Source of the DNA: Lumbricus rubellus
Taxonomy: Eukaryota; Annelida; Clitellata; Crassiclitellata; Lumbricidae
Reading direction: 5' to 3'
Length of the DNA: 64,000 bases
NCBI GenBank assembly: GCA_945859605.1
Contig: OX243811.1
Coordinates: 30,841,453 to 30,905,452 of the forward strand
Positions within the stretch are counted from its first letter, which is position 1. Every line of letters begins with the position of its first letter. A program made the position numbers and the translations under genes. The notes beneath the pieces are model-generated. The model saw only the letters and a list, made by a program, of their open reading frames with translations. It did no database searches and was not told where the DNA came from. Shown one piece after another: positions 25,861 to 37,895 of the stretch.

Positions 25861-26574
25861 TTTACCCAAAATCACATGCATGCCCAAGATCAACATTTAT
25901 ATAACAACTGTAGACACAAAGTTCTATAAAAAAAAATGTGCAATTAGGTAAATAAGATAGTTCAATTGATCACCATTTTAATATTCATGAATCATAAATC
26001 ACAGAGATCTTTCCATGAAGGTATTGTAAGGTACACTGTTACGGTCCATCATATATGTTGCATCCTGCATCATTTAGTATCCTAGATACTTAAATGCACC
26101 GCCCCCTGTCCACTGTCCAGTATACTAAAAATATTTAAGCTGAAGTACAAACATGTCAACAACTGGATAGGATATTTTTCACAGTCATATACAGGTAATT
26201 AATTCGCCATAATGGCACAAAATGCTGACATCAAAAGTCTGTAATCATGCACAAACCCATCTCTAATGCAAAGTGGATATGTGGCACAAGAAGCAAGCGA
26301 ATTCGAGTCGCTCGGAGCACACTCAGCTAACTCGCAGCTGAGATGTGGGACATAACCAGCGACCTCAAGTTGATGAAAGATTGCTAATGTGTTAGTTGTT
26401 CACTAAAATTATGGTGCATCATGAATGTGAAAAATTTTGAAAATTTGCAGCCATTTAGTAGACATATGATAGCTATTAAATGCGCATATTGTCCTATTAC
26501 AGGTCGAAAGCAGTACACATTGAGAAGAAAGCACTTGACTATTGCATTTCATTTCTAGGAAAAAGCAAAGATCA

Positions 26575-27543
26575 TCATAAGACTGCCGATTTCAACTTGG
26601 TCAAACGCTCGCTAACTTCCCAAAGTTGTTTTGCCTTTTCATCATCCAAGGAAACTGAAGACCACTCTTCTTTCTTGCAGTTTCCATAGAAGTCGCCACT
26701 GACTCCCTCGAGCTCCTCAGCAACTGCACAGTGAAGGACTGTCTGGCAACCTTCGTAAGGGCTTTTGACAAGTAACCAGCCAAAAAGGTGGCCAAGCACC
26801 CTTAGCACAAGCGGCAACTGAACATGACGGCCCAGGTTCGACCGCACCATTCCAGGTCGGAGACAGTAGACACTCACTCCTGTGCCTTTCAGACGATGGG
26901 TAAGCTCTCGAGCAAACAGATTGTTTGCAAGTTTGCTGTTTTTGTACACCGCTTCCCCGTTGTACCCTTCCTCGTTATTAAAATTCTCAAAGTCAATCGT
27001 TCCATATTTGTGCAACCCTGATGACACGACTACCACACGGCTTGGAGTAGATGACTTCAGCTTATCGAGTAAGAGATTTGTCAGTAGAAAATGTCCAAAA
27101 TGATTCACTCCCATCTGCATTTCAAGTTCATCTTCTGTGCGGCTGAACGGACAGCCGTACACTCCTGCATTGTTGATCAGCACATCGATTCGTGGCTCCT
27201 CTTTTATCACCTGTCCCGCGAATTCTTTTATTGAGCGAAACGAAGCCAGGTCCAGTTTCCTTACGATCAGCTCGCCTTGATCTGTCTGGGACCGTATGTC
27301 CTTCACGGCAGCGTTGGCCTTATCCAGATCTCGGCATGCCAGGATCACCCTCGCACGACGTTTGGCCAGCTCCGCGGCAGTAGCCTTGCCAATTCCACAG
27401 TTTGCTCCGGTAACGATTACAGTTTTACCAATCATAAGCGCCCGACTCTGACAAACGGCACCGGCCATGTATCTTCTGATGACAAGAATTCCGATCCCAG
27501 TCACGCCGACAGCAACCCACTTCCAGTTAATTTCCATCGTCAA
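26575..27543 (-). CDS. RDH14: Retinol dehydrogenase 14-like short-chain dehydrogenase, single exon
   Basis: A 322-aa intronless frame. An N-terminal hydrophobic anchor (about 8-23) precedes a classical SDR Rossmann fold: TGANCGIG (45-52) for NADP(H), CRD (70-72), NNAG (124-127), Ser174/Ser175 and the catalytic YKNSK (Tyr200, Lys204). Stretches such as RKLDLASFRS, EEPRIDVLINNAG, GVNHFGHFLLTNLL and GVSGDFYGNCKKEE closely match vertebrate RDH14. Family role: membrane-bound NADP(H)-dependent reduction of all-trans retinal or other aldehydes. The start MTMEINW has no competing upstream Met in frame near the anchor. Orthology within the RDH11-14 group is likely but not proven. The absence of introns may be ancestral or the result of retroposition. 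Confidence 0.9.
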   Translation of the reverse strand: MTMEINWKWVAVGVTGIGILVIRRYMAGAVCQSRALMIGKTVIVTGANCGIGKATAAELAKRRARVILACRDLDKANAAVKDIRSQTDQGELIVRKLDLASFRSIKEFAGQVIKEEPRIDVLINNAGVYGCPFSRTEDELEMQMGVNHFGHFLLTNLLLDKLKSSTPSRVVVVSSGLHKYGTIDFENFNNEEGYNGEAVYKNSKLANNLFARELTHRLKGTGVSVYCLRPGMVRSNLGRHVQLPLVLRVLGHLFGWLLVKSPYEGCQTVLHCAVAEELEGVSGDFYGNCKKEEWSSVSLDDEKAKQLWEVSERLTKLKSAVL

Positions 27544-29652
27544 ACAAATTTAACAAAAGAGCTAAGCCCTTTGAAATTGGTATTTAATTCCTATCGAACC
27601 AATTTTAATGCATTCGAAAGCATTAAGTCTAATTTAAACTAAACTCTATAAATAAACAAAACACCAACGACCTCATATATCGCCAAGGTCACATGGGTCA
27701 CCATAACAAAGACTACAAATTAAAGAGCTCACGCAATGGCACTGACACGTGCGGCTTAGTGTGACCAGTAGTTCTAATAGAGTACGTTTGAGTATTATAG
27801 GTCTAATTATCCATTATTATTATTGTAATTTGTAAATGTAAATGCACGTGTTTCCATAACAGCGTGGCCGCGGCTCTGCTAATTTCTGTTGATTGATCGT
27901 TTGAGATCATCAACCTTCAGCATCGCTGTCCGTTTGATTGGGGGAGGGGAGGGGGTGAGATTCTAGACCAATATTATACGTCGGTGTTCTAAGACCTACC
28001 GACTGACCTACTGACTACGGATAATTACAGGCCTAATTATGTGGAGCAAAATTGACAAGCCAAATAAATAGGACTTAGTTAAAGTGGATTTCCGAAAGGC
28101 TGAATCAAAACATTACGAACGTTGAAATATATAGGCCTACAAGAGTCCTTTATGAATAAATCAGCTAAGTAAGTAAGTAAATAGCTAACTGCCTGCATGA
28201 CTGCTTGACACTCCGGATCTGAAACCTCTGCCTGAGCTCATAATTATGGACTTTTTAAAATTGAGCGTCTGGTTTCCGCGACTTCGCTGTTGTGGGCGCT
28301 GTAGAAGTTCCGAGTGTTGATCGTGTGAGAATTCATCGTCACCAGTGAGTGTGCAGTAGAGATCAGATTGCGTCTGGCAGAGGGTTACAACGTCAACAAC
28401 CAGACTCAAGTCACTCAACGCTATTTGGCAGAATCGCGGTATAGAAATTGCCACAAAGCTGAAGCTCTTGAAGACATTATAGGCTATGGGCCTAGTGTAG
28501 CTAAATGTAAGATTCTCGGTTTCACTTTGAGCATCTTAGTTAACCTATTGCAATTGTTATTGCTTTTGTACAAAGGAAATTGTATAAATCAAACATATTA
28601 GTTAAAAATGTGTCAATTGTTTTTGGGGGAAGGCTCTTGTTCCTACATGACATTGTATGTGCGGGCGCCCACGTCGAGATGCTTAAAGAAAACTCAAACC
28701 CCTGACTTCTTGATGCAAGAAAGTTTTCTTAAGCAGTTCTCAGACAATATTTTTATTAGCCAACAATCTCTCCACAACAATTCGGTATCTTTTCACACGT
28801 CTTAACGACTAGTTAGTTACTGCACACGTCTTTTGATCTTTCTTTGAAAAATTAAACTATCACAGAATGCATCCAATTAAAAAAAATCAAATGTATCATA
28901 TTGGAATATTGATTAACACAAGCTACTCAAGAAAAGCTGCAGAATGTTGTTCATATTCGTCCTCAAGTAAGTAATTAAAATGAATTAAGTAATTAACTGG
29001 TTGACGGACTTCCACATTTCAGCGCCTCAGGCTGTGATTTTCTTTTTCTTTCTACAGAAAACCACAGAACAGAGATATTATTATTGTTGTGCAATATTAC
29101 ATTATATAGTAGCAACGAATCATAACATTTATTTTAATACAATTAAGTTTGCACCGCTTTTTAGTTTGTCTCTGACAATATAACATATCAGAATAACAGC
29201 TACTATTAAAATCCCATCTAAAAACTTCTTAGCACCATTATTGAAATCAGTCATCACTTCAGCACTGTTTGAGTAAGAAGAAATTTTTCACACAGATGTC
29301 AAAAATAAAAGTTCTTCTTTGAATGCAACTAAAGCAGAAAAAGGTTTATATAGTAGGCTATTAAGAACTCGTTTGGATGATGATAAGAGATATCTAAACA
29401 TGAACTACTTTGTACCATCGTTCATAGTTTCATATTGTTATCACCCCCACCCCTTTTGGACTGTCTGTAAGCCAGCACAGTGCTAAAACATACCGGTAGA
29501 TTAAGCTACCTATATCCAGTGCTGCACATTACTGTGATCTGAATTATATCAATAAAATGATTCATAAGAAATACAGATTTTTCTTAGAGGTGTATAGTTT
29601 TCAGTAGGCCTACTTTTACGTTAACAAAAGCAACTGAATTTTAGACTTACCC
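27544..29652. other. Intergenic region, nothing recognised
   Basis: AT-rich sequence between the RDH14-like and metallothionein-like genes with a few TAGGCCTA motifs. The small open frames near 28185-28600 have no recognisable domain. Confidence 0.4.
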
Positions 29653-32590
29653 TTAATCAGCACAGCATCCCTTCTTGCATCCGGAGGCGCATGAACCAGC
29701 TGAGCACTTGCAGGCAGCCCCACACTTGCAGCCTGCATCTGAAATGCGCAATGTGAAAAGTTAGTAAACACAATGTGAAAACATTTTAATTTTTATTCAA
29801 TAATTTTCATAATTGTTCAGCCACAGTTTAATATAAGCTTATTTCTGCAGCCAAAGGACTAAGCCTTAGGCTTAAGGGCATAACTGTCGATGACAATAAG
29901 TAGGTTCACAATAATTATTTCCATGAAACAAATTAAATGGACTGGACAATGCTTCATGGCAGCTCTATTCCGAGTACATAGCACTGGTGTGCAGTGCAGT
30001 GCAGAAATGAGGATGTAACGTGTCCAAAAGGAACACAAGATGTACTATAATACAAATAAAAGATGGACCTGGAGCCAGACTGAACAAAGGTAGACTGCAG
30101 GACAGAGGCTTGTAGTTTGACTTTTGGATATTAATCTGACTGTGGCTCGGTTCTAGGAATGCATTAGATACAGTGACCATTGCAATAGAAGTGTTAAACT
30201 ACAGTTGGAGAAAATAGCAGAATGGCTTGACTGGATTTGTAAGTCATCCAAAAAAACAGTAATCTAAGTAAAATAACTTCAACTGACTTCAACTGAAGGT
30301 GTATAATTATTAATTAGGTCAATGTTTTTTTAACACTCGCTGCTAGTGTAAGATTTACAAAACACGCAATTACTTTAATATAAAATCATTAGCGTTTAGT
30401 TGTACAAATTGCTTAAACCTTTTTCTGCTTGCAGCATCTAAAGACCAAAGTTTAGGTTAGATCAGTTTTATTAGGGGCAACATTTTACACCAGGAAATTT
30501 TATTGCTTTTGTGTTTCTCCTTACCATGAACACCTCTGCATGATTGACCCTGCTCGAGGTGCTTCATAAATCTTTGAATACAATACAATACAATACATTA
30601 CAATACAATACAGTGAATACTGCTAACTGCACTGCTCATCTCTGGCTGTATGGTATTTTCGACTTTGCCTGCCACGTTCATGTTATGCCATTGTGGTTGA
30701 TAGCAATATGTTCATACTGGAGTCAAAACAATGCTCAGCATTTATAATAGACCTTTGTTCAAGAAGCTTGCATTTACTTGCTAATATCATTTGACTCGAG
30801 TGGCTATCGGAGACCAGCATTTAACCAGATAATTACAATACTGTTATATGATAACTGAACAATGGAACAAAACTATAATTTTTACATAAATCATTTCTGC
30901 TCCAAATCTAAGCTTTTCTTTTCTCATAGATCATTCATATCCTGGGTAAAAGAGTTGCTCATTTGATCAAATCAACATTATTATATTTTACTGCAATCAT
31001 AATAATAACATACAAAATACAAATATCAAGCTCACTTCCACATTTTCCTTGGGCACCTTTCTCAGCATCAGCACAGCACAGTTTTTTGCAGTTTGGCAAG
31101 CATTCACCTTTCGAACACTTGCAGTTGGTGCATGCACATTTTGATCCCTCTCCTAAAATGACGAAAGAATTTCTATTTAAAAAAATTAATTTATTGACTA
31201 ATTAAAAAGTTATACAGCACCAAATCAGAGTTCTTGTGACACATTTTGTAGCTTATCACCACTGATGATGGGTGAAAAAGAGATGGCAGTAATGGTAGAT
31301 GGTAGTATATAATGACCATGCCACAAGCATTTTTAATGGTGCTGACAAGAAATTGAAATAGATGAATGCATTTATTATAATTGGAGACCTGTGGCAGAGG
31401 TATTAGAAACAGCACTGCCGAGAGATGCTCAACAGATACCAGTATTATTTCACTGCCTTGCTATATTATAGTCCATTATATTCATATGGTAGTGATCATT
31501 ATATTGATTTGGTAGTGGTATGAGTCATAGTGATGATGTTGCCGACAGTGATGACAATAACTGCTAAAAGCTACATTATTGCGATGACATGGACATTACA
31601 GTAAAAGAGAAGGAACAACAAAATTACCAACTAAATGCAGAATGTACATGTAAACCGCTTAAAAAATACTAGAACTTGTAAAAATTATCGAGAAACATGA
31701 TAAGGCAAGTACAAAATTTGGCTTACTTGGGCATGTTTTGTTCCCACAGCATTCTAAAAGCATAAGAAGATAGCAACATTTTGTCAGTAACTTCCTAAAA
31801 AAACTTTGCAAACAGTTCAAATCAGCAATGAAACAAAACAACTGACCTAATCACAATTTTTATCATGATCTTCGAAATTCCAAAACTTCACTTGAAAAAC
31901 CAAGTGCAGGGCAATAGTTTATCCCACGCGTGCTGTGTCAAGTAAGGAGGGGGGTTGTCCAAAAAAGTTGTCAGGTCCGGTTCCTTGAGGTCAGAGTAGC
32001 CTAACTGTTAGGAAGACTGGAGTGTCCCATTTAGGTTGAAAATTGGAAGGTGGAGGGAAAAATGAGTCAGGGTATTCTTAAAACTTTGAGTCAGAAATCT
32101 AACGGGCTATAGATGGAGGAGCCTAAGCCTTGAGGTAACTGATGGTGGGTGACTAATAAAGATGAGGGAGGAACTGAAAATTTGCAGCAAGCCCACTGCC
32201 GCACCCTCCACATTTTTAAAGGGTTGGTACAGTTTTTGGACTTCCCTAGACAGTCTGTGCAAAGTGAGGTGGATACAGAATAAAACAGCTCATATAATCA
32301 GATTTAGGCTAGTAACTATATCAAAAGCATAAATTGCATATAGACCTAATTATAGTTCATTATTATTATAAATATTAATAATTCACTTATACCACTATAA
32401 CAAGTTGTATTAAGGACTCTATAATATCTTACTCTATAATATCTTTGCCTATAGCCTAACACGTAGGCCTAGGCCTAAAATATTCTGCAATAGGCTAGGC
32501 CTATATCACGCACATCCTATAACAGGAAATGTCTGATATTTACACACTAGCATTATTAGCATACTTACGAGTATTGAGCGCATCAGCCAT
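29653..32590 (-). CDS. Metallothionein-like cysteine-rich protein
   Basis: Four exons: 32569-32590, 31727-31753, 31036-31152 and 29653-29738. They total 252 nt and give 83 aa, all introns phase 1 with GT..AG. The exons are too small to stand out as open frames. The protein starts MADALNT and has 20 cysteines (24%), no aromatic residues, and Cys arranged as CXC, CC and CXXXC. Two similar modules sit on separate exons: [13 protein letters not shown] with KKLCCAD, and [14 protein letters not shown] with KKGCCAD. Such proteins bind Zn, Cd and Cu through thiolates in the cytosol. The sequence does not match a metallothionein subfamily that I can name. Upstream DNA has CCAAT boxes and two metal-response-like cores. 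An alternative is another small Cys-rich metal-binding protein. Confidence 0.8.
30520..30612 (+). mobile_element. LINE 3' tail fragment with (AATAC)n
   Basis: CTCGAGGTGCTTCATAAATCTTTG is followed by repeated AATAC units, matching the end of the LINE at 35880-35937. It is antisense inside intron 3 of the metallothionein-like gene. Confidence 0.6.
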
Positions 32591-32709
32591 GTTTGGTTCT
32601 GGTAGGTTGGTAGCGGAAGCAGACGTCTCTGGATCTTCAAGAATTACTGACGATTCGATGCCTTCACATCAAGTATAATGAGTCTATTGTTGATATCTAG
32701 GTACGACCT

Positions 32710-32900
32710 ATGGTCATTTAAATAGAAACGGAGCGTCGTTTCTATTGGTCAGACGACACTCGTCCCAGTTCATTTTTATTGGTTGCCCTGATTACACCTC
32801 TCAATAGAGCCATCCGATTGGTCTGCACGCATTTTTTGCAATAATCCGTGTGGATCATAGATAATTGTGGTTTGCGAAATGCGAGTGCCGTGTGCAAAAG
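32710..32900 (-). promoter_or_regulatory. Candidate promoter of the metallothionein-like gene
   Basis: On the - strand, a TATTTAAA box (about 32717-32724) lies about 130 bp before the start codon. Three GACCAAT/ACCAAT boxes (near 32752, 32777, 32817) and two TGCRCNC metal-response cores (32824-32830, and reversed 32890-32896) follow upstream. The CCAAT trio is the stronger signal; one MRE core in 300 bp could be chance. Confidence 0.45.
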
Positions 32901-33313
32901 TTCAACATTCATTACGATAAAATGTATTTATAGACTCTAGATTTTAAGCTGCTCATCCTTTGATTATTTTGGTGTGTCTAGATAAATTGCACGGGTTGTT
33001 GTAAGTATCAGAAATAATAATTGATTGGTTGCCCAAAAGATATTATAGTCTGAAACTCTTTGGTTGAACCGTCGTTGACAAGATGATAGATAGCACAGTA
33101 TCACAAAGACATAGAAAAATGGTCGGCAAAGAAGGCAAAAGGCCTGTATATATAGGGCCTACACCTACAGTCGCACAGCGTTCTGCCTATTGCTTTTTAG
33201 GAAATAAACAAATCATCATCATCTTCATCATCACCATCATCATCAGCAGCAGCAGCACTTTCCGGGAGATGCTCAACATGTACCGGTATTAGCCTATATC
33301 CATTAGTCCTATA

Positions 33314-33453
<140 letters not shown>

Positions 33454-33884
33454 TTTGAATGAGACTTTTTGCAGAGATGGCAAGCAGTGCATTTCTGGTG
33501 AGTTTGTAGGAGGCTACGATAACAAACAATGCACTGCGCATATGATAATTATTATTATTACAGACACGTGCAGTGTTTCTAGTTGCTCATCCACAACGTA
33601 GTTTTCAAGGGATCATTAAAATCAGAAGTCTGGTCGCCAGCAATAAAGATTCTCGCACAAAGCAGCGCTAACACTAGCACATTGTCAAGCATTCCTGCTT
33701 TTGTTCCACCCTGCACGCAAACTTTAAGCTACCATTGTAGATTGCTCGCAATTCGCAAACAAGCTTTCAGCTGTTAATCTCAACGAAATTCAATGTTGCA
33801 GTAACTTCCGGATAGGGATGGATGGCTGACACGAACCGATGACGACTGAAAATTCTAGCAACGGGTGTTTATCCAATCTGAAAC

Positions 33885-34260
33885 GCAGCATGGGCGGAGA
33901 CCTGGGCGGAGATTTTTTTGGGAGGGGGGAGAACGAACGGGTGGCCGAAGGACGCGAGATTTTTTGACGAACGAAAATTTCTGACGACCATTTTCCAAGC
34001 AAAAATTAACAAAAATTCTGCTTTCACCGCCAAAAAGTGGATGACCTTTTTTTAGTCATTCGGCCAAAAGTCATGAAATATTTCTATTTTTACCGACAAA
34101 AAAGTGGATGACCTTTTTTTAGTCATCTGGCAAAAAAGGCATGAAAAACTTAAATTTTCACAAAAAGTCTACAAAAATGTCTAGGCCGTTAAAAAAATGT
34201 GTTGCCTTTTTTTTAGTCTTGACGCTCAACGATTGGGGGGGGGGGGGGGCAATGCATGGT
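33885..34260. repeat. Diverged MITE-like repeat region
   Basis: Repeated AAAAGTGGATGACC, TTTTTTTAGTCAT and a G13 run. The same motif (GACTAAAAAAGGTCATC and its complement) recurs at 37060-37100, 39390-39490 and 47590-47700, inside or near hAT-like elements. I could not find clean ends or a target duplication here. Confidence 0.4.
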
Positions 34261-34476
34261 CTATACGCAGGCGCGTATCTTATCTTGACAAGAGAAATTT
34301 TCTCAGATTGTCGTAGGCCTTTATAAACACGTGATAGGCGGCTAAAACATAGGCCCAATAATAGGCCTAGCTATAAGTGGCAATTCTTCTGTTCGGTTAT
34401 CAGCTGCAGCTGTTGGCTTCTTTGAAATCACGTGAATAACCTATAGGCTGCTGAACGTTCGTGTTGAATATAGGCC

Positions 34477-35937
34477 TAACCTTGACATGCACCAACCTTT
34501 GCCAAAATTATAGGCCTATCTCAAATCTATCCTTTCTTTCTAAGACACTTGAACGTCTTGTCTCTCTGCAGTTTCTACCTTACCTTGAGCAATCTGGTCT
34601 CCTTCCTGCAAATCAATCTGGTTTTAGGGCCTATCATTCCACCGAGACAGCTCTCCTTTCTTTATTATCTGAAATCTATTCTGCTGTTGATAGGTCTGAG
34701 GTCAGTCTGTTGGCCCTCTATGATGTCTCTTCGGCTTTTGACATGGTCGATCACGACATCCTACTCAAGCGTCTTGAGATCTCCTATGGTGTTAAGGGTC
34801 TCCCCCTTTCTTGGTTCCAGTCGTACCTTTCTGAAAGAACTCAAATGATTATATCTGGTGAGTGGTGACTCTCGAACCCAATGGGTTCATTTTAATCTGG
34901 GTGTTCCTCAAGGTTCAGTTCTTGGACCTCTCATATTTATTCTTTACACGGCTGACATATCTTCTCTTTTCCCGATTTGTAGTGCTGCTGGCCATCTATT
35001 TGCTGACGATGTCCAGGCTTTTGTCCATGGTTCATCATCTTCCCAGCTGCTGTTAGTTGCGCTTATTGAATCCCTTATTAATCATTTCGACTCATGGATG
35101 TCTTCTAATCGCCTTTCGCTTAATACTTCAAAGACTCAATTCATCTGGCTAGGTACTCCCCAGCAGCTCCAGAAGCTTGATTTCATTCTGCTGTCTGAAA
35201 CATTCCCGCTGTTTTCCTTCTCTTCAAGTGTGCGGGATCTGGGTGTTGTACTTGATAGCTCACTTACCTTTACTGAGCATATTTCAAATGTGACACGCTC
35301 GTCATATTTTCATTTAAGACGTCTCAGAGTCATTCGTCGCTCTGTCTCCTCCTCCATCTTCACTACCTTAATTCATGCTTTTATATGCTCACGAATTGAC
35401 TATTGCAATGCTCTCCTCATTGGTCTTCCTAAAATTCGTCTTTCACCGATTCAGTCGGTTCTCAACTCAGCTGCTAGATTGATTGCCCGCCTTCCCAAGT
35501 ACTCTCACATCTCTACCTTTATGTTTCATGAACTTCACTGGCTTCCTCTCCGTGCTCGCACACAATTCAAGATCCTCACTCTGATCATAAAGGCTCAACG
35601 GGGTCTTGCCCCAAAATATCTGACTAATGTTTTACTTTGTCCTCACTCGGCTTTCTCCCACCGTCCACTTTGTTCATCCAACAGATTTGACCTCTTGGTT
35701 CCTCGGTCTAGAACTGCTATGGCTCAGTCTCGATCATTTGTCTCAATTGGTCCTTCTCTTTGGAATGCTCTTTCTCCTTCTGTTCGCTCTACACTTCTTT
35801 CTGGTAGTCTCTCCTCGGCTTTGTCTCTTCTCAAAACCTGTTTCTTCTCACGGGGCCTTGCGCACTGGGAGCGCCTCTGAACGGTTCACCCTACTAGAGG
35901 CACTTTATAAATGTTTAAATACAATACAATACAATAT
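34477..35937 (+). pseudogene. 5'-truncated CR1/L2-like LINE, reverse transcriptase with frameshift
   Basis: The frame starts at NYRPISNLSFLSKTLERLV and includes the fingers and palm (QSGFRAYHSTETALL, DVSSAFDMVDHDILLK), then GVPQGSVLGPLIFILY, the catalytic FADDVQ, and a thumb (DLGVVLDSSLTFTEHIS, RIDYCNALLIGLP, FHELHWLPL). It stops at 35880 in the tail CTGGGAGCGCCTCTGA and ends in (AATAC)n. Near 34858 a 7-bp tandem copy (TGGTGAG, then TGGTGAC) shifts the frame and splits the RT. The endonuclease is absent. Otherwise the frame is well kept, so the copy looks fairly young. Clade: CR1/L2 group by overall motif pattern. Confidence 0.85.
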
Positions 35938-36346
35938 GCCAGGTGTTTTGTGCTTCACGTTTTTTATCTGGCCCATCTGGGGACAATAATTTATCACTAA
36001 TAATATTATTGACAGTTAGGCTAAGCCTGCGCTTTATCGGATAAAAAAGCTACAGTTTTGACTTATGATAATATTATGAGTGCCCATGCTTGATCAATTT
36101 TTTGTTTTCTTCACCATATTCTATTCTTCTGTGGATATCTGGCATTTATCCACAGCGACCTACGTTATTGACTTGTGTGTGCACAACTGAATCATCAGTT
36201 GATCAGAATTCTCTAACCAAGTTATAACTTGTAGTGATTGCGCATGTGAGTATACTATGTAAATTGCCTGTGTACTTATATATATATATACATGTATATA
36301 TATATACATGTATATATATATGCTTTGACTCTAGAATGGCGTTGCA

Positions 36347-36830
36347 GTGAATGTTTATAATAGGACTTGTACTTTGAATTTCTCTGTTGCCAATGATACT
36401 GAATCTATGCCTATCCCTATTAATAAGGATGTCCCTGATTGCTATAAACTTTCTAGATTAGAGTTATTCAAGTGTGAAGATGTAGGCCTACATCGACCCT
36501 TACTTGATAACAAGGACTTGGACCCTGATGGAAATTACTTTTGGAATATTGCTAAAGACAGTGACTGTTTTACTCCGTCTCAGCTCTCATCTAAATTTGA
36601 TATTCACCGCTCCTCTTTCTCTCTGATGCACCTCAACTGTCGTATAGTAGCCTATTTCTCCTAAAATTCGCGAAATACAAATCTTATTACACCAGCTTCC
36701 GGTTTCTGTTCTTGCACTTACTGAAACCTGACTACCTGAATTAATGTCTGACACACTTCACATCCATGGCTACAACTTCATACACAAGAGCAGAAAACAG
36801 GGGAGAGGAGGGGCCCATTAGAATCAGAAT
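36347..36830 (+). pseudogene. LINE fragment, start of the endonuclease domain
   Basis: The frame ends FSLMHLNCR, the standard start of the CR1/L2 apurinic endonuclease. After a break, the codons for KIREIQILLHQLPVSVL, ALTET and LHIHGYNFIHKSRK follow, which is endonuclease motif order. The preceding DPDGNYFWNIA matches the usual linker before this domain. It is truncated by about 36830. Confidence 0.65.
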
Positions 36831-36968
36831 TAACTACAGAAATCTGCTAATAGGAAAGAATTAAAATTAACAAACATCTGGTTTATCATTGATTAGAATT
36901 TGAATAGGCCTTGCAATATAGGCCTATAATTTGTCTAATCGTTCCACTGACTTCGGATCTACTGGAGT

Positions 36969-37437
36969 CAGTGGCCAGTGGCGGATCCAGAACTCTTCCG
37001 AGGGGGGGGGGGGCAAAATTTGTTATCTTGTGGGACACGGAAAACATTTTCGTCGTTAGTCGACAAAAAAGTTGATGACCTCTTTTTAGTCCTTCAACCG
37101 AAAACTCAATGGAGGCCACGTCCCATGCAATTTTCTTAGTGGGGGGGGGGGGGGGGAATTTGCCATCACATCACTATTCGCATTACTAATTTCAGACCGA
37201 ATGGGGGGCCACGTCCCATGGCAATTTTAGATGGGGGGGCATGACCGGATTGACTCCCTCTGGATCCGCCCCTGTCAGTGGCGGATACAGACATTTCAAG
37301 GGCCAAAAATGTTGGTCGTGGCCGAAAACAATTTCCGTTGGTCTTTGGCCGAAAAATCGGATGACCTTTTTCTAATCTGTGCAAATTTCTGATTGGGGCG
37401 GGGACATGGCCGGATTGGCCCTCTGGATCCATCACTG
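36969..37437. mobile_element. hAT-like MITE D2, split by D1
   Basis: Ends CAGTGGC..GGATACAGACA and TGGATCCATCACTG. Flanks ACTGGAGT (36961-36968) and ACGGGAGT (37438-37445) match at 7 of 8. A second member of the family sits inside its left end. Confidence 0.75.
36976..37274. mobile_element. hAT-like MITE D1, inserted in D2
   Basis: Ends CAGTGGCGGATCCAGA and TCTGGATCCGCCCCTG. A perfect 8-bp duplication TCAGTGGC (36968-36975, 37275-37282) is made partly from the terminus of D2, so D1 is the later insertion. It holds G13-14 runs and no gene. Confidence 0.85.
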
Positions 37438-37895
37438 ACGGGAGTCGCTTAATTGCATTTTTCTGCATAGTTGATGATTGACTGCGTGGCCATTAGGCCC
37501 TACTTAGCTGAAAACAATATTATAATAAATTTTATGAAAATGATTTATTTTTAAAATAATTTTCCCCGCTAGCTGCCTTGCCATTGTGGAGCATTCGGTG
37601 AACGGTGAACCAATAGTAGGCCTATCTGTGGTGTAGGCATTAATTACTAATTTTCTCAAGGTTTTTTACTGCGACTAGAGTACTAGACTAGAGGCTACGT
37701 GACAGAAAACATGAATCCAACTCTCTTCGAAATAACGTGGTATAGAGCAAAATTTCCCAGTTACTGGCGATAGCCGCGATACTAAATACTGCATGGGAAA
37801 TACTTGACTCTACTAGAAGAATAATTATACCTAGGGAGCTAGACTAGCAATAAGTTCCAAGTTCTCAACATTCTTCTTCTTTATGTTCTCTGCCG

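Larger units (their letters stand above)
20526..26125 (+). repeat. Tandem duplication of about 0.7 kb, first copy split by a transposon
   Basis: Unit 1 is 20526-20754 plus 24917-25397. Unit 2 is 25399-26125. Each starts TTTAA(C/T)TGGCAAGGTC, contains a tRNA-derived SINE and ends GTCCACTGTCCAG(C/T)ATAC. Unit 2 keeps the uninterrupted sequence GAGTATAACCTCACATAAG, the exact empty site of the 4.15-kb insertion in unit 1. Confidence 0.85.

Noticed and set aside
32824..32896. Metal-response elements as proof of metal regulation
   Set aside because: Two degenerate 7-bp cores in about 300 bp are only weakly above chance; listed as a candidate promoter feature only.
33885..34260. Complete hAT element
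   Set aside because: Starts like CATGGGCGGAG but no matching inverted end or 8-bp duplication could be found.
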